DNA of 64,000 bases from NCBI RefSeq assembly GCF_002095435.2, contig NZ_MJEJ02000042.1, forward strand, positions 62,001-126,000. Reading direction: 5' to 3'. This DNA is from Williamsia sp. 1138. Lineage in GTDB: Bacteria; Actinomycetota; Actinomycetes; Mycobacteriales; Mycobacteriaceae. The position numbers were made by a program, and so were the translations under genes. Shown here piece after piece: positions 1 through 10,387 of the stretch (the stretch's first letter is position 1; the number at the start of each line of letters is the position of its first letter). Below the pieces are notes generated by a model that saw only the letters and a list, made by a program, of their open reading frames with translations, made no database searches and was not told where the DNA came from.

Positions 1-451
1 CCCAGGCGAGCAGGACCTTGGCGCCCGAGCCTGCGTTCATCGGCAACCGCGCACCGACGGGCACGGTGTCCCGAAGGCCCGATGGCGGTTCGATCGCTGC
101 GACACAGACCCTGTCGGCGCCTTCGCGGCGGTACAGCTGCACGCTCTCTCCGGTGATCTCGCGCAAGCGCGGCAATACCAGCGCCGCCGCCTCGCGAACG
201 GTGTCGGTGGCCCCGGCCGCCAGCTCGCCCAGAACCGGTCCCGGACACCACAACCCGGAGGTGTTCCGGGAAAGGAGCCGATGCGTCTCGAGGCCGACAG
301 CCAGGCGGTGTGCGGTGGCGCGCGGCAGTCCGGTGCGCGCGCAGAGCTCGTTCAGGTTGCACGGACCCTCGGCGACGGCGTGCAGAACGGCCACGGATTT
401 GTCCAGAACACCGATTCCACTGGCCACCGGAGATGCGGTATCATTTCTCAC
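1..451 (-). CDS. ltbR: IclR-family regulator of leucine biosynthesis (LtbR/NdgR-like), 3' end outside the window
   Basis: I translated this by hand on the minus strand. It starts at a GTG at 449-451, the first start codon after an in-frame TAG, and stays open to the window edge (150 residues seen). The N-terminus reads [16 protein letters not shown] and then a winged helix with [15 protein letters not shown], the classic IclR DNA-binding segment. The start of the effector domain follows ([15 protein letters not shown]). It is divergent from leuC. In corynebacteria (LtbR) and streptomycetes (NdgR) an IclR regulator sits in this position and controls leuCD. The role is therefore inferred from family plus context. 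The C-terminal half of the effector domain is not in the window. Confidence 0.88.
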   Translation of the reverse strand, partial: MRNDTASPVASGIGVLDKSVAVLHAVAEGPCNLNELCARTGLPRATAHRLAVGLETHRLLSRNTSGLWCPGPVLGELAAGATDTVREAAALVLPRLREITGESVQLYRREGADRVCVAAIEPPSGLRDTVPVGARLPMNAGSGAKVLLAW

Positions 452-461
452 AAGCCGATAC

Positions 462-475
462 TATGCTCTCGCATA
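462..475. promoter_or_regulatory. Palindrome between the IclR regulator and leuC
   Basis: TATGC-tctc-GCATA is a perfect 5+5 inverted repeat 11 bases upstream of the regulator's start codon and about 50 bases upstream of leuC. It is the only clear dyad in this short divergent region. Its placement fits an operator that could repress the regulator and control leuCD. No binding consensus could be tested here. Confidence 0.5.
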
Positions 476-523
476 CTGAGATGCCAGCCCCAACTCGGTA
501 CTTCAAGAAAAGTGGTGATCACG

Positions 524-1966
524 ATGAGCGAACGTCCGTTGACCCTGGCCGAAAAGGTGTGGGAAGAACATGTGGTGGTGCGCGGTGAGGGAGACGGTGT
601 CTCTCGCAAGCCCGATCTCATATACATAGACCTGCACCTCGTCCACGAGGTGACGAGCCCACAAGCGTTCGACGGCCTCCGCCTCGCGGGCAGGCCGGTG
701 CGGCGTCCGGATCTCACGATCGCCACCGAAGACCACAACGTGCCCACCGTCGACATCGATCAGGTCATCGCGGACCCGGTGTCGCGCATCCAGGTCGACA
801 CGCTGCGCCGCAACTGCGAAGAGTTCGGAATCCGTCTGCACTCCATGGGCGATGCCAGTCAGGGCATCGTGCACATCATCGGTCCGCAGCTCGGGCTCAC
901 GCTGCCCGGTATGACGGTCGTCTGTGGTGACAGCCACACATCGACGCACGGTGCGTTCGGTGCGATCGCCATGGGAATCGGCACCTCTGAGGTCGAGCAC
1001 GTGATGGCGACGCAGACCCTGTCGCTCCGGCCCTTCAAGACCATGGCCATCACCGTCGACGGTGAACTGCCGCCCGGCGTGACGAGCAAGGACCTCATCC
1101 TGGCGGTCATCGCGCAGATCGGAACCGGTGGCGGGCAGGGCTACGTGCTCGAGTACCGCGGATCGGCCATCGAGAAGCTGTCGATGGAGGCCCGAATGAC
1201 CGTGTGCAACATGTCCATTGAAGCGGGTGCCCGGGCAGGGCTTATTGCACCCGATGACACAACTTTCGACTACATCAAAGGTCGCCCACACGCGCCCACC
1301 GGTGCCGACTGGGATGCCGCCGTGGCCAACTGGCGTGAGCTCCGCACCGATCCCGACGCGGTGTTCGACGCCGAGGTCCATATCGATGCGTCGACTCTCA
1401 CCCCGTTCGTCACCTGGGGGACGAACCCCGGCCAGGGGGCGCCGCTGGGTTCATTGGTGCCGGACCCCTCTGAAATGGTCGATGCGGACAAGGCAGCAGC
1501 CGCTGAGAAGGCGCTGCAGTACATGGATTTGAAGCCCGGAACGCCGCTACGGGACGTCCCGGTCGACACGGTCTTCGTGGGTTCGTGCACCAACGGCCGG
1601 ATCGAGGACCTGCGGGCGGTCGCCGAGATCTTGGAGGGCCGAACGGTTGCCGACGGCATCAGGATGCTGATCGTGCCGGGTTCCACCCAGGTTCGGGTGC
1701 AGGCCGAGGAGGAGGGGCTCGGTGCGATCTTCGACGCGGCCGGCGCCGACTGGCGACAGGCCGGGTGCTCGATGTGCCTCGGGATGAACCCGGATCAGCT
1801 CGCACCCGGTGAGCGTTGCGCGTCCACCTCGAACCGCAATTTCGAAGGGCGGCAGGGTAAGGGCGGACGCACTCACCTCGTCTCACCTGCGGTTGCGGCC
1901 GCGACCGCCATCCGCGGCCGCCTGTCCGCGCCGACGGATCTGCCCGATCTCGTGACCACGGTCTGA
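524..1966 (+). CDS. leuC: 3-isopropylmalate dehydratase large subunit
   Basis: LeuC (480 aa) pairs with LeuD to isomerise 2-isopropylmalate to 3-isopropylmalate in leucine synthesis. It is an aconitase-fold enzyme with a [4Fe-4S] cluster. The cluster ligands are visible as Cys355 in GSCTNGR and Cys415/Cys418 in [10 protein letters not shown]. The substrate/cluster region TEDHNVPT and the [13 protein letters not shown] motif are intact. I place the start at ATG 524 ([16 protein letters not shown]), where family similarity begins. An open frame continues upstream to 281, but it reads through the divergent regulator. LeuD follows after 25 bases, so the two form one operon. Confidence 0.97.
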   Translation: MSERPLTLAEKVWEEHVVVRGEGDGVSRKPDLIYIDLHLVHEVTSPQAFDGLRLAGRPVRRPDLTIATEDHNVPTVDIDQVIADPVSRIQVDTLRRNCEEFGIRLHSMGDASQGIVHIIGPQLGLTLPGMTVVCGDSHTSTHGAFGAIAMGIGTSEVEHVMATQTLSLRPFKTMAITVDGELPPGVTSKDLILAVIAQIGTGGGQGYVLEYRGSAIEKLSMEARMTVCNMSIEAGARAGLIAPDDTTFDYIKGRPHAPTGADWDAAVANWRELRTDPDAVFDAEVHIDASTLTPFVTWGTNPGQGAPLGSLVPDPSEMVDADKAAAAEKALQYMDLKPGTPLRDVPVDTVFVGSCTNGRIEDLRAVAEILEGRTVADGIRMLIVPGSTQVRVQAEEEGLGAIFDAAGADWRQAGCSMCLGMNPDQLAPGERCASTSNRNFEGRQGKGGRTHLVSPAVAAATAIRGRLSAPTDLPDLVTTV

Positions 1967-1991
1967 ACCCCGGCGACAAGGAGAAACAACG

Positions 1992-2600
1992 ATGGAACCG
2001 ATCAACAGCCATACCGGCATCGGCGTCCCCCTGCGCCGGGGCAACGTCGACACCGACCAGATCATCCCCGCGGTCTACCTGAAGCGAGTGACCCGCACCG
2101 GGTTTGAAGACGGCCTGTTCGCCGCCTGGCGCAACGATCCCGACTTCATCCTGAACACCCCGCCGTACGACCGTGGCTCGGTCCTGGTCGCCGGCCCCGA
2201 CTTCGGTACGGGGTCGTCGCGCGAGCACGCCGTGTGGGCGTTATCGGACTACGGCTTTCGGGTCGTGATCTCATCCCGGTTCGCCGACATCTTCCGGGGC
2301 AATGCCGGAAAAGCCGGTCTGGTGGCCGCCCAAGTCGACCAGTCCGACGTCGAGTTGCTCTGGAAACGGCTCGAGGAGCAGCCCGGATTGGAATTGACGG
2401 TGAGCCTTGAGGATCAGACGGTCACCGCTGCGGACTTAGTGGTGCCCTTCGCAATTGATGACTACACAAAGTGGCGTCTGATGGAGGGTCTGGACGACAT
2501 CGGACTGACATTACGGCAGGTCGAGGCCATTTCTGAGTTCGAAAAGGTAAGGCCCGTATGGAAACCAAAGACCCTCCCGATACCCGGTTCCGGGGCCTGA
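1992..2600 (+). CDS. leuD: 3-isopropylmalate dehydratase small subunit
   Basis: LeuD (202 aa) is the swivelling domain partner of LeuC in the isopropylmalate isomerase. The family hallmarks are present: the N-terminal [13 protein letters not shown] segment, [22 protein letters not shown], and the following [17 protein letters not shown]. The start is an ATG with a good Shine-Dalgarno sequence AAGGAG at 1978-1983. The length is normal for the family. It is co-transcribed with leuC and ends about 150 bases before hupB. Confidence 0.97.
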   Translation: MEPINSHTGIGVPLRRGNVDTDQIIPAVYLKRVTRTGFEDGLFAAWRNDPDFILNTPPYDRGSVLVAGPDFGTGSSREHAVWALSDYGFRVVISSRFADIFRGNAGKAGLVAAQVDQSDVELLWKRLEEQPGLELTVSLEDQTVTAADLVVPFAIDDYTKWRLMEGLDDIGLTLRQVEAISEFEKVRPVWKPKTLPIPGSGA

Positions 2601-2708
2601 GAGCGGGCCCTGTCGTAACCTGTTAGGCGGCTTACCTTTCGCCACGCCGAGCAAATTTGGCGTCGGACGTGGACGTTTTGCGATTTGACGTTTACCGTGT
2701 CCTGTAGC

Positions 2709-2725
2709 TGGCCCAAAGTGGGCCA
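2709..2725 (+). promoter_or_regulatory. Hairpin in the hupB leader
   Basis: TGGCCC-aaagt-GGGCCA is a perfect 6-base stem lying 22 bases before the hupB ATG and just upstream of its ribosome binding site (GGAGGT at 2735-2740). A TTGACG at 2685-2690 could be the -35 of the hupB promoter. The stem could be a protein site on DNA or an mRNA hairpin near the ribosome binding site. Nothing in the sequence decides between them. Confidence 0.4.
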
Positions 2726-2747
2726 ACAGTCTGCGGAGGTTGAATCC

Positions 2748-3374
2748 ATGAACAAGGCAGAGCTTATCGAGGAACTGACAACGAAGTTGGGGACCGATCG
2801 GCGCACGGCGACAGACGCCGTCGAGCACATCGTAGACACGATCGTGCGCGCGGTGAACAAAGGCGAGAGCGTCACCATCACCGGTTTCGGCGTTTTCGAG
2901 AAGCGGCGTCGCGCCGCACGGGTTGCTCGCAACCCGCGCACCGGCGAAACCGTCAAGGTTCGTCCGACCTGGGTTCCGGCATTCCGTCCCGGCGCTCAGT
3001 TCAAGTTGGTCGTGGCCGGAAAGCAGAAGCTGAGTGCTTCGGGCCCTGCGGTGAAGCGAGGCAGTGCAACTGCTTCGGCTGCGCCGGCCAAGAAGACGGC
3101 AGCCAAGAAGGCGGCCCCGGCCAAGAAGGCGGCACCCGCCAAGAAGGCCGCTCCTGCCAAGAAGGCGGCACCGGCCAAGAAGACCGTGGCGAAGAAGACC
3201 GCCCCGGCCAAGAAGGCTGCACCTGCCAAGAAGGCGGCACCGGCCAAGAAGACCGTGGCGAAGAAGACCGCCCCGGCCAAGAAGGCTGCACCGGCCAAGA
3301 AGGCCGCTGCACCTGCCAAGAAGACTGCAGCCAAGAAGGCTCCGGCGAAGAAGGCTCCGGCCAAGAAGCGCTGA
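2748..3374 (+). CDS. hupB: DNA-binding protein HU with long lysine-rich tail
   Basis: This is a nucleoid-associated HU protein of actinobacterial type, 208 aa. Residues 1-90 form the HU fold ([15 protein letters not shown] at the start, [21 protein letters not shown] as the DNA-binding arm). From about residue 100 onward the protein is a histone-H1-like tail of PAKKAA, TAAKK and TVAKK units. HupB in mycobacteria compacts DNA, binds iron-related targets and is acetylated on the tail. I infer the same broad role. The start is ATG 2748 with GGAGGT eight bases upstream. The gene is monocistronic and ends at a strong terminator. Confidence 0.96.
   Translation: MNKAELIEELTTKLGTDRRTATDAVEHIVDTIVRAVNKGESVTITGFGVFEKRRRAARVARNPRTGETVKVRPTWVPAFRPGAQFKLVVAGKQKLSASGPAVKRGSATASAAPAKKTAAKKAAPAKKAAPAKKAAPAKKAAPAKKTVAKKTAPAKKAAPAKKAAPAKKTVAKKTAPAKKAAPAKKAAAPAKKTAAKKAPAKKAPAKKR
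3153..3290 (+). repeat. 69-bp tandem duplication inside the hupB tail
   Basis: Two adjacent 69-bp units (3153-3221 and 3222-3290) are essentially identical at base level. Each encodes a 23-residue block built from [15 protein letters not shown] and TAPAKKAA. The perfect nucleotide identity of the copies, including synonymous positions, indicates a recent duplication in frame rather than only selection on the peptide. Confidence 0.8.
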
Positions 3375-3386
3375 ACCGACACATCA

Positions 3387-3425
3387 CAAGCCCCGGCGGA
3401 CCTTCCCTCTGCCGGGGCTTGTTTT
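3387..3425 (+). terminator. Rho-independent terminator of hupB
   Basis: CAAGCCCCGGC at 3387-3397 pairs perfectly with GCCGGGGCTTG at 3411-3421 across a 13-base loop. TTTT follows at 3422-3425. It starts 13 bases after the hupB stop codon. mutT1 converges from the other side. Confidence 0.92.
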
Positions 3426-3472
3426 GTCTGTCCCGCCGTCGTAGCCGTCTGGTCAGTGGTGGGTAACCGATC

Positions 3473-4393
3473 TCAGTGGTCGGACGAGGCGAGCGGACTG
3501 TCGACGTGGCTCGCCGCGACCAGCTTCCCGTCGAGGAGCGCGAGCACCCAGAAACTACCCTTGCGATTGCGTGCCGCCGGGAGCTTGAGCTCGTCGTGCG
3601 CCGCCCACCACTTCAGTAGCGGCGGAATCACCTTGCCCTGACTGCAGACCACGTGGGTACCGGCGGACTGCCCGATGTCGCGGATTCGGCGTCTCCCGCT
3701 CTTCGCATCGTCGGCGAACGCCTCCTCGGACAGGGTCGGCTCGTCTTCGATGACGACCCCGAGCTCGTCTGCCAAAGGTGCAACCGTCTGGCTGCACCGC
3801 ACCCGATCTGCCGAATGCACGGCTGTCGGGCCGAACGCGAGCAACTGGGAGAGCAAGGCTTCAGCTTGCGCCCGGCCCACCTTGTCCAACGGTCGCAACC
3901 GGTCGTCACCGTGGTACCGAGACTTTCGTCCTGCTTTCGCGTGCCGCACGAGCAGCAGTATGTCGAGTCGCGCGGGCAGTTTCCTGAAGGTGCCCAGGAC
4001 CTGTCGGTCGAGTCGGTACGAGAGCATGTCTTCTGCCGAACCGACTGAAAGCCAACGCAATTCGTCCACTTCATGGTTGGGCTCGAACGATCCTGAGGTG
4101 ACTTCGGCCGACCAGTAGTGCACGTGTTTACGGCCAGGACCGCGCAGATCGTAGCTCACCATACGGAGGTGGCGACCAAGCTGAACGTGGTAGCCGGTCT
4201 CCTCACCGATCTCGCGAACTGCCGCGGAGATCAGCGTTTCCCCCGGTTCGACCTTGCCTTTCGGCAGGGTCCAGTCGTCATATCGCGGGCGGTGCACCAG
4301 CGCCACCTCGACGTCGCCGGCGGGGGTCTCGCGCCACACGACCCCACCGGCCGCGTACACGACGGCGGCGGTGCGTCCTGCCGATTTGCTCAC
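3473..4393 (-). CDS. mutT1: MutT1: Nudix hydrolase fused to a histidine phosphatase domain
   Basis: This two-domain protein has 306 aa. The Nudix box occupies residues 46-68 with the G...REIGEETG core intact. A histidine-phosphatase domain begins at LLVRHAKAG (catalytic His151), with the second phosphatase histidine probably at GTHVVCSQG. In mycobacteria MutT1 hydrolyses 8-oxo-GTP/8-oxo-dGTP and diadenosine polyphosphates, which helps sanitise the nucleotide pool. The start is a GTG overlapping the ppk stop by four bases, so the two are translationally coupled. This arrangement is conserved in mycobacteria. Length and domain order are normal. Confidence 0.93.
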   Translation of the reverse strand: MSKSAGRTAAVVYAAGGVVWRETPAGDVEVALVHRPRYDDWTLPKGKVEPGETLISAAVREIGEETGYHVQLGRHLRMVSYDLRGPGRKHVHYWSAEVTSGSFEPNHEVDELRWLSVGSAEDMLSYRLDRQVLGTFRKLPARLDILLLVRHAKAGRKSRYHGDDRLRPLDKVGRAQAEALLSQLLAFGPTAVHSADRVRCSQTVAPLADELGVVIEDEPTLSEEAFADDAKSGRRRIRDIGQSAGTHVVCSQGKVIPPLLKWWAAHDELKLPAARNRKGSFWVLALLDGKLVAASHVDSPLASSDH

Positions 4394-6624
4394 TGGATCA
4401 GGTCGGCCCGGCTGCGGTTACGGCGCATCATCTGGCGCTGATGATCGCGCACGTCCTCGCCGGCGGCGGGCGAAGCAGTCCAGCTTCCGTTTTCGCCGAG
4501 GACCCAGCAACGGGTCGCCGGGTTCATCGCCGAGGCGAATACGTCGTCGAGTTCGCGGGTCAGGCGCGGGTCGCGAACCTGCGCCATCACCTCGACTCGA
4601 CGATCGAGGTTGCGGTGCATCATGTCGGCGCTGCCGATCCAGAACTCGTCGAGGGCCGCGAAGTGCAGCACTCGGGAATGCTCCAGGAACTGTCCGAGGA
4701 TCGAACGGACGGTGATGTTCTCGCTCATCCCGGGCACCCCGGGCCGCAGAGCGCAGATGCCGCGGACGACGACCTCCACCGGGACGCCTGCCTGCGACGC
4801 ACGATAGAGCGCGTCGATGACTTGTTCGTCCACCAACGCGTTGGCCTTCAGCCTGATCCGAGCGTCGGAGTGTCCGTTGAGGTGTCGCTCGCTCTCGGCG
4901 AGGATTCGCCCGACGATTCCCGCTCTGACCCCGTGCGGTGCGACGAGAAGGTTCCGGTAGGCAACCTTTCGTGAGTAACCGGTGAGGGTGTTGAACAGGT
5001 CGGTCAAGTCGGCACCGATGTCGGGGGAGGCGGTGAACAAACCCACGTCCTCGTACAGTCGCGCGGTTTTCGGATTGTAGTTACCGGTGCCGATGTGGCA
5101 GTACCGGCGAATGGTCGAACCTTCCCGGCGTACCACCAGACATGTCTTGCAGTGGGTCTTGAGGCCGACGAGTCCGTAGACCACATGCACCCCGGCCTGC
5201 TCGAGTTGTCTGGCCCACTTGATGTTGGCCTGCTCGTCGAAGCGCGCTTTGATCTCCACCAGTGCGACAACCTGTTTACCGGCCTCGGCTGCGTCGATCA
5301 GTGCGTTGACGATCGGTGAGTCGCCTGAGGTCCGGTAGAGCGTCTGCTTGATGGCGAGCACGTTGGGGTCCGCGGCAGCCTGCTCGATGAAGCGCTGGAC
5401 GCTGGTGGAGAAGGAATCATAGGGATGGTGGACGAGGACATCACCATCACGCAGGGTGGAGAAGATGCTCTTGGGAGTCTCTCGCTCGCCGAAGGCCGGA
5501 TGAGTGGCGGGGACGAACGGGGGGTCCTTCAATGCCGGCCGGTCGATACCGGCGACCTGGAACAGGCACGAGAGGTCGAGCAGTCCGGGGACCTCGATCA
5601 CGTCACCGGGATCGACATCCAGTTCTCGCAGCAGCAATTCGAGCATGTGCTCGGTCATGTCGTCGGCGACCTCGAGCCGCACCGGGGATCCGAAGCGGCG
5701 TCGGGCCAGTTCGCGTTCGAGCGCCTGCAGCAGGTCCTCGTCGCGGTCTTCCTCCACCTCGAAGTCGGCGTTGCGGGTGATACGGAAAGCGTGATGCTCG
5801 ACGATTTCCATGCCGGGGAACAGCTGGTCGAGGTGGGCCGAGATCAGGTATTCGAGCGGCAGCAGCACTGCTTTCGCCGGTGTCGTCGCCGTCTTCGCGT
5901 ACCGATCGCGGTATTGCGCGGGCATCAGCCGATCGACTCGGATGAACCGGTCGACGTTGTCGGGGACCTTGACACGGGCGAAGTGCTCGCCGCCCTCGCC
6001 GACGTCCTTCACGGTCACAGCGAGATTGAGACTCAGACCCGAGATGTAGGGGAAAGGGTGTGCGGGATCGACGGCGAGGGGAGTGAGGACCGGGAAGATG
6101 ACCTCGTGGAAGTACTCGTCCATACGCTGACGTTCTTCCGTCGAGAGCGCATCCCAGGTGACAACGTGAATGTTGTTGTCGGTCAACGCCGGTCGTACCG
6201 AATCGAGGAAGACTCCGGCGTGCCGTTCGGCCAGCACCTGAGTGCGCTGACCGATCAGCGCCAATTGCTCGCGCGGCGACAGCCCGTCGGCGGAGCGCAC
6301 CGAGAGGCCGGTCTCGTGACGACGCTTGAGCCCGGCCACGCGCACCATGAAGAACTCGTCGAGGTTCGACGCGAAGATGGCGAGGAACTTGGCCCGTTCG
6401 AGGAGCGGCAGTGAGGAGTCTTCGGCCAGCGCCAGTACCCGGGCGTTGAAGTCGAGCCAACTCAGTTCGCGGTTCAGGTAACGGTCTTCGGGCAGATCTG
6501 CGGTCTCGGTGGGCAACGCCGTCGCGGCGGGCGGCGCTGTGGGCATCGACGACGATGGTGACGGCGGGGGTGACGCGTGCTGACTGCTCGGTTCTGCTGT
6601 GCTCACGTACCCATCATGGACCAT
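4390..6624 (-). CDS. ppk: Polyphosphate kinase 1
   Basis: Ppk1 reversibly makes polyphosphate from ATP. The N-terminal domain shows [13 protein letters not shown] and [16 protein letters not shown]. The catalytic domains carry [29 protein letters not shown] and [11 protein letters not shown], with the probable autophosphorylated histidine near residue 510. The protein has 744 aa from ATG 6624, about the length of the mycobacterial enzyme. The start is uncertain: a GTG at 6606 would also serve, and neither has a strong ribosome binding site. With ATG the gene overlaps fbiD by 11 bases. It is followed by mutT1 in one operon. Confidence 0.95.
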   Translation of the reverse strand: MVHDGYVSTAEPSSQHASPPPSPSSSMPTAPPAATALPTETADLPEDRYLNRELSWLDFNARVLALAEDSSLPLLERAKFLAIFASNLDEFFMVRVAGLKRRHETGLSVRSADGLSPREQLALIGQRTQVLAERHAGVFLDSVRPALTDNNIHVVTWDALSTEERQRMDEYFHEVIFPVLTPLAVDPAHPFPYISGLSLNLAVTVKDVGEGGEHFARVKVPDNVDRFIRVDRLMPAQYRDRYAKTATTPAKAVLLPLEYLISAHLDQLFPGMEIVEHHAFRITRNADFEVEEDRDEDLLQALERELARRRFGSPVRLEVADDMTEHMLELLLRELDVDPGDVIEVPGLLDLSCLFQVAGIDRPALKDPPFVPATHPAFGERETPKSIFSTLRDGDVLVHHPYDSFSTSVQRFIEQAAADPNVLAIKQTLYRTSGDSPIVNALIDAAEAGKQVVALVEIKARFDEQANIKWARQLEQAGVHVVYGLVGLKTHCKTCLVVRREGSTIRRYCHIGTGNYNPKTARLYEDVGLFTASPDIGADLTDLFNTLTGYSRKVAYRNLLVAPHGVRAGIVGRILAESERHLNGHSDARIRLKANALVDEQVIDALYRASQAGVPVEVVVRGICALRPGVPGMSENITVRSILGQFLEHSRVLHFAALDEFWIGSADMMHRNLDRRVEVMAQVRDPRLTRELDDVFASAMNPATRCWVLGENGSWTASPAAGEDVRDHQRQMMRRNRSRADLIQ

Positions 6625-7321
6625 CGGCAGGAGCCGTGGCACCGGGTGTTTGAGTTTGTTCACGCAATTGCAAGCGTGAGACGACCAGTGAGGTCGCCTG
6701 TCCGACGCCGATGTCCTGTGCGGCCAGCAGATCGTCGACGGTATCGACGTCCATCCGGAGATCGGGCCATCTGTCCACACCGGCGGTGAGGTCGACGGCC
6801 CCGCGGCCGCGATGCTCGGACGCCGAGTTCGGCCCGAAGCGCAGGACGTCGGCGCCACCGGGCTGGTGAGCGTTCAGGAACAGGGCGGTGGTCCCCGTTC
6901 CGGAGTGGTCGGGGATGTACGACCGGTCGTGCTGTGCCGAGTGGTCGACCGCAGCCCTCAGGCTCGCCGGGCGAGCGGCCGGTAGGTCGGCCTGCAACAC
7001 CAGGATTCGATGTCCTGGCCACAGAGTCAGGGCGTGCTCGATGCCGAGTGCGAAGGCATCGTTGAGAACCTCTCCGTCGTCGACGACCGTGCTGGCGCCG
7101 GCGTCGAGCGCGACCGCGGCCACCGAGCTGTCAGGACTGACGATGACCAGCTGATGCAGACCGGCGGCCCGCGCGGCGGCGATCGTGTCGGTGAGCATCG
7201 CGAGCACCAGCGCGCGCCGGTCGTCCGCCGCGATGGTCGGAGTCAGCCGCGTCTTGGCTGCGTCGAGCCGCTTGACCGCGATGACCACTGCCACCGCCCG
7301 CATATCCATGGACTCCATCAT
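6614..7321 (-). CDS. fbiD: Phosphoenolpyruvate/2-phospholactate guanylyltransferase (F420 biosynthesis)
   Basis: FbiD (CofC in archaea) has 235 aa. It activates phosphoenolpyruvate (in mycobacteria) with GTP to give the intermediate that becomes the side chain of cofactor F420. The nucleotidyltransferase signature is visible as [13 protein letters not shown] near the N-terminus, [14 protein letters not shown] mid-protein, and [18 protein letters not shown] and DVDTVDDL toward the C-terminus. The order fbiD-ppk-mutT1 is conserved in mycobacteria. There are two possible methionine starts at 7321 and 7309. The gene supports F420 use by this organism, which matters for the luciferase-like enzyme at 50.7-51.5 kb. 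Confidence 0.9.
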   Translation of the reverse strand: MMESMDMRAVAVVIAVKRLDAAKTRLTPTIAADDRRALVLAMLTDTIAAARAAGLHQLVIVSPDSSVAAVALDAGASTVVDDGEVLNDAFALGIEHALTLWPGHRILVLQADLPAARPASLRAAVDHSAQHDRSYIPDHSGTGTTALFLNAHQPGGADVLRFGPNSASEHRGRGAVDLTAGVDRWPDLRMDVDTVDDLLAAQDIGVGQATSLVVSRLQLREQTQTPGATAPADGP

Positions 7322-7442
7322 GGTCGTCGGCGAGGGGCGGGGGAAACTGCACCCCTGTCCGGCGGCCCTCCCGTGACACTAGGCTTGGGGCGTCCGGGGT
7401 CGGATTCGGACATGGTGCGCACGAAACAGAGGTGGTGGAGTT

Positions 7443-8438
7443 ATGCGGGCGGTCGTCATGGGCTCGGGTTCATGGGGCACGGCGATGGCCAAGGTCTTGG
7501 TCGATGCCGGGACTCCCACGGTGTTGTGGTCTCGGCGAGCTGAACTGGCGGCGGCGATCAACGAGACGCACACCAATCCGGACTATCTGCCGGACGTCCC
7601 TCTTCCGGAGGCCCTGCGTGCCAGTGCCGATCTCGCGGAGGCGCTCGAGCAGGCCGAGTTGGTCGTGTGCGCGGTGCCGTCTCAGTCCCTCCGCGGGAGC
7701 ATGGAGACCTGGCTACCGCATCTGAGTGACACCGCGACGTTGATGTCGTTGTCGAAGGGTGTCGAGACCGGCACGCTGCTGCGCATGTCGGAGGTCATCG
7801 CGCAGGTGACCGGGGCACAGACCGGCCGGGTGGCGGTTCTGTCCGGTCCGAACCTCGCCCGGGAGATAGCGGTGGGTCAGCCCGCCGCGACCGTGGTGGC
7901 GTGTTCGGACGAGGACCGGGCCAAAGAGATTCAACATGCTTGCAGCACAAGGTATTTTCGCCCCTACACGAATACCGATGTGGTCGGATGCGAGATCGGT
8001 GGGGCAGTGAAGAACGTCATCGCGCTGGCGTGCGGGATGGCATCGGGAGTGGGCCTGGGTGAGAACACGCTCGCGTCGATCATCACTCGTGGACTGGCCG
8101 AGACCATCCGGCTGGGGGTCGCACTCGGGGGCCGTCCGGAAACGCTGGCGGGACTCGCGGGCGTCGGCGACCTGGTTGCCACCTGCTCGTCACCGTTGTC
8201 ACGCAACCGGACCTTCGGCAGCCGGCTGGGTGAGGGCAAGACGTTGGCGCAGGCTCAGGAAGCCACCAACGGCCAGGTCGCCGAGGGGGTCAAGTCGTGC
8301 ACCTCGGTGCGAGCGCTGGCTGAACAGCACGGGGTGGACATGCCGTTGACCGAAGCCGTCCACCAGGTATGCCACGAGGGACTCACGGTCACAGAGGCGA
8401 TCTACTCACTGCTGGGCCGGCGTACCAAGCCCGAGTAG
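7443..8438 (+). CDS. gpsA: Glycerol-3-phosphate dehydrogenase [NAD(P)+]
   Basis: GpsA (331 aa) reduces dihydroxyacetone phosphate to sn-glycerol 3-phosphate, the backbone for phospholipids. The Rossmann motif GSGSWGTA lies at residues 7-14. [12 protein letters not shown], the catalytic-lysine region [16 protein letters not shown], and [16 protein letters not shown] are all present. The length is normal. It is divergent from the fbiD-ppk-mutT1 operon and convergent with the DUF3515 gene 22 bases downstream. Confidence 0.96.
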   Translation: MRAVVMGSGSWGTAMAKVLVDAGTPTVLWSRRAELAAAINETHTNPDYLPDVPLPEALRASADLAEALEQAELVVCAVPSQSLRGSMETWLPHLSDTATLMSLSKGVETGTLLRMSEVIAQVTGAQTGRVAVLSGPNLAREIAVGQPAATVVACSDEDRAKEIQHACSTRYFRPYTNTDVVGCEIGGAVKNVIALACGMASGVGLGENTLASIITRGLAETIRLGVALGGRPETLAGLAGVGDLVATCSSPLSRNRTFGSRLGEGKTLAQAQEATNGQVAEGVKSCTSVRALAEQHGVDMPLTEAVHQVCHEGLTVTEAIYSLLGRRTKPE

Positions 8439-8460
8439 CAGATCGCCCTCGGCGGGCCGG

Positions 8461-8994
8461 TCACCCGAGATCGATCGGTGCCGTCGGCAAGTTCTGGTCG
8501 ATGAGGGTCGAAATCTGTTGGATGGGGCCGTTACCCACATTTTCGGGTAGCCAGATCGCGACGTAGGGGCGATGGTCGACGGCGTACCACAGGAAGCCTT
8601 TGGCCTCGGTCTCCGCCGAGACGAGGAACCACTGCACGGGATCGACGACCTGCAGCCCGGAGGTGGGAGAGAGTGATTCGGGTCTGTCCACGCCGCAGCG
8701 GACCTGTACCGGCCCGGGCACCTGATCGCCGGGAGGCCAGCTGACCATCCCGTCGTCGCCGGTCTCGCGGGTACCGAATCCCTCGAAGGTCTCCGGGAGG
8801 GCCGCGATCAATTTCGCGCAGTCGGGAGAGGCCTGCTCCGGCGCGGCCATGGCTTTGAGCGGGGTGTCCGCCGACGTCACGTCATCGGATTTCAACACCG
8901 CGTAGGTGATGAAGCCCACGATCACCATCACCGGGATGGTGATGATGCTCGCGATGACTGCGGGGCTCAGACGCCGGGGGGAACCTTCGCTCAC
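8461..8994 (-). CDS. DUF3515 family membrane-anchored protein
   Basis: The protein has 177 aa with one N-terminal transmembrane segment (about residues 10-34, VIASIITIPVMVIVGFITYA) and an exported domain. The conserved elements C...AALPETF, GDDGMVSWPPG and VRCGVDRPESL identify the actinobacterial DUF3515 family, known from the same position in mycobacteria. No biochemical function is established for the family as far as I know. The start is a GTG overlapping the upstream Lrp-domain gene's stop by four bases, so the two form an operon. Two extracytoplasmic cysteines could form a disulfide. Confidence 0.82.
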   Translation of the reverse strand: MSEGSPRRLSPAVIASIITIPVMVIVGFITYAVLKSDDVTSADTPLKAMAAPEQASPDCAKLIAALPETFEGFGTRETGDDGMVSWPPGDQVPGPVQVRCGVDRPESLSPTSGLQVVDPVQWFLVSAETEAKGFLWYAVDHRPYVAIWLPENVGNGPIQQISTLIDQNLPTAPIDLG

Positions 8995-9239
8995 GGGTGC
9001 CTAGGGCCGCCGGTGACGACCGGGCAGGTCAGAGTTCTGGTGATGCCGTCGACATTTTGGATCTGTGGCACAACCTGTTCGGTCAGGTGCGCGGCATCGG
9101 TGGCGTCGACCCTGACGATCACGTCATATGGGCCGCTGACCTCCTCCGATGAGGCGACGCCGTCGATACCGGCGATCGTCGCAGCGGCCACGGCAGCTTT
9201 ACCGACCTCGGTTTGGATCAGTATGTAAGCCTGAACCAC
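8991..9239 (-). CDS. Stand-alone Lrp/AsnC ligand-binding (RAM) domain protein
   Basis: This 82-residue protein is just the C-terminal ligand-binding domain of Lrp/AsnC regulators: AYILIQTEVGKAAVAAA, SGPYDVIVRVDATDAAHL and VPQIQNVDGITRTLTC. It has no helix-turn-helix. I chose GTG 9239 because AAAGGA lies 6-8 bases upstream. A longer frame from 9299 has no family support. Such stand-alone RAM proteins oligomerise and may bind amino acids or modulate full-length Lrp proteins. That role is inferred. The gene is divergent from thiL. Confidence 0.82.
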   Translation of the reverse strand: MVQAYILIQTEVGKAAVAAATIAGIDGVASSEEVSGPYDVIVRVDATDAAHLTEQVVPQIQNVDGITRTLTCPVVTGGPRHP

Positions 9240-9371
9240 GGCGTTCCTTTCGTTCACGACGACGATCAGCCGGTGGCTGACCCAAATACACTGGCACATA
9301 TTCTCACCGACAACGGTGCGCAGTGGCGAATCAAAGAGACCGATGAGCTAGTGGAGAGGGTGGTGAGAGCA

Positions 9372-10340
9372 GTGTCGGACGACCCGGTCCGCACCGTCGG
9401 TGACGTCGGTGAGCTCGAACTGATCGACCTCATCGCCGGTCACCGGTCCGTGGACGGCACCGACACCGGAGTGCTCGTCGGTCCCGGCGATGATGCGGCG
9501 GTGCTGGCCGGTGGTGGCCCCGTGGTCGTCAGTACCGACGCTCTCGTCGACGGTCAGCATTTCCGCCTCGACTGGAGTACGCCGATCCAGGTCGGGGCGA
9601 AGGCGATCGTGGCCAACGCCGCAGACGTGATGTCGATGGGCGGAAGAGTCACCGGGTTCGTGGTCTCACTGACCTGTCCGAAGGACCTCGGGGTGGACAC
9701 GCTCGTGGGCCTGCGGGACGGGATGCGCACGGCGGCCGCGAGGTACGGCGCACAGGTGGTCGGCGGAGACCTGACCGCCGGAAGCCAGCTCGTCATCGCG
9801 GTGACAGCGATCGGAGCAATGGATTCCCGCTCGCCGGTGCGCCTGTCGACTGCGCGGGAGGGTGACGTACTCGCCGTGTCAGGCCCGTTGGGTGCCTCCG
9901 GCGCCGGACTCGATCTCCTGCTCGCAGGCGTCACCGGGTTTCCCACGCTGGTCGCCGCGCATTGCGAACCCTCCCCGAATCTGTTCTTGGCCGCAGGAGC
10001 GACGAGTGCCGGTGTTCATGCGATGACGGACGTCTCCGACGGTCTGATCAGTGAACTCCGCACGATGGCACGGCAATCGGGATGCGCCATGACCGTCGAC
10101 CCGACCCGGGTCCCGGTGTTGCCCGAATTGGCGGCCGCCGCCGCTGCGCTGCACACCGATCCGCTCCGGTGGGTGCTCGGTGGCGGCGAAGATCATGAAT
10201 TGCTCGCGAGTTTCCCGGCCGGGGCGGTCCCTGTCGGGTGGACGGTCATCGGAACCGTGGAACACCGAACCGGGGGTCCGGCGGTGGCGGTCACGGGGAT
10301 CGACGATGTCGACCTCGACGCCGGCTGGCGAACCTTCTGA
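9372..10340 (+). CDS. thiL: Thiamine-monophosphate kinase
   Basis: ThiL phosphorylates thiamine monophosphate to thiamine diphosphate with ATP. The protein has 322 aa. Characteristic segments are GELELIDLI, VGPGDDAAVL (metal/ATP site), STDALVDGQHFRLDW, AIVANAADVMSMGG, GGDLTAGS, MTDVSDGLISEL and GGGEDHELLASF. The start is a GTG at 9372 with GGAGAGGG at 9353-9360. GTG 9363 is an alternative, and the open frame upstream lacks similarity. The next genes (carbonic-anhydrase-like, ung) run in the same direction. Confidence 0.94.
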   Translation: MSDDPVRTVGDVGELELIDLIAGHRSVDGTDTGVLVGPGDDAAVLAGGGPVVVSTDALVDGQHFRLDWSTPIQVGAKAIVANAADVMSMGGRVTGFVVSLTCPKDLGVDTLVGLRDGMRTAAARYGAQVVGGDLTAGSQLVIAVTAIGAMDSRSPVRLSTAREGDVLAVSGPLGASGAGLDLLLAGVTGFPTLVAAHCEPSPNLFLAAGATSAGVHAMTDVSDGLISELRTMARQSGCAMTVDPTRVPVLPELAAAAAALHTDPLRWVLGGGEDHELLASFPAGAVPVGWTVIGTVEHRTGGPAVAVTGIDDVDLDAGWRTF

Positions 10341-10387
10341 CGCTCGCTTGGTTGCGGGACCGATCGTGATCGCCTCAGGGCTACCGA

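Noticed and set aside
2996-3387. Long minus-strand and shifted-frame ORFs over hupB
   Set aside because: Their Ala/Phe/Leu or Arg/Pro repeats are mirror images of the AAG/GCC codons of the HupB lysine tail, with no family similarity.
5425-6414. 329-codon plus-strand ORF opposite ppk
   Set aside because: It is antisense to conserved ppk codons and its composition is that of a complementary frame in GC-rich DNA.
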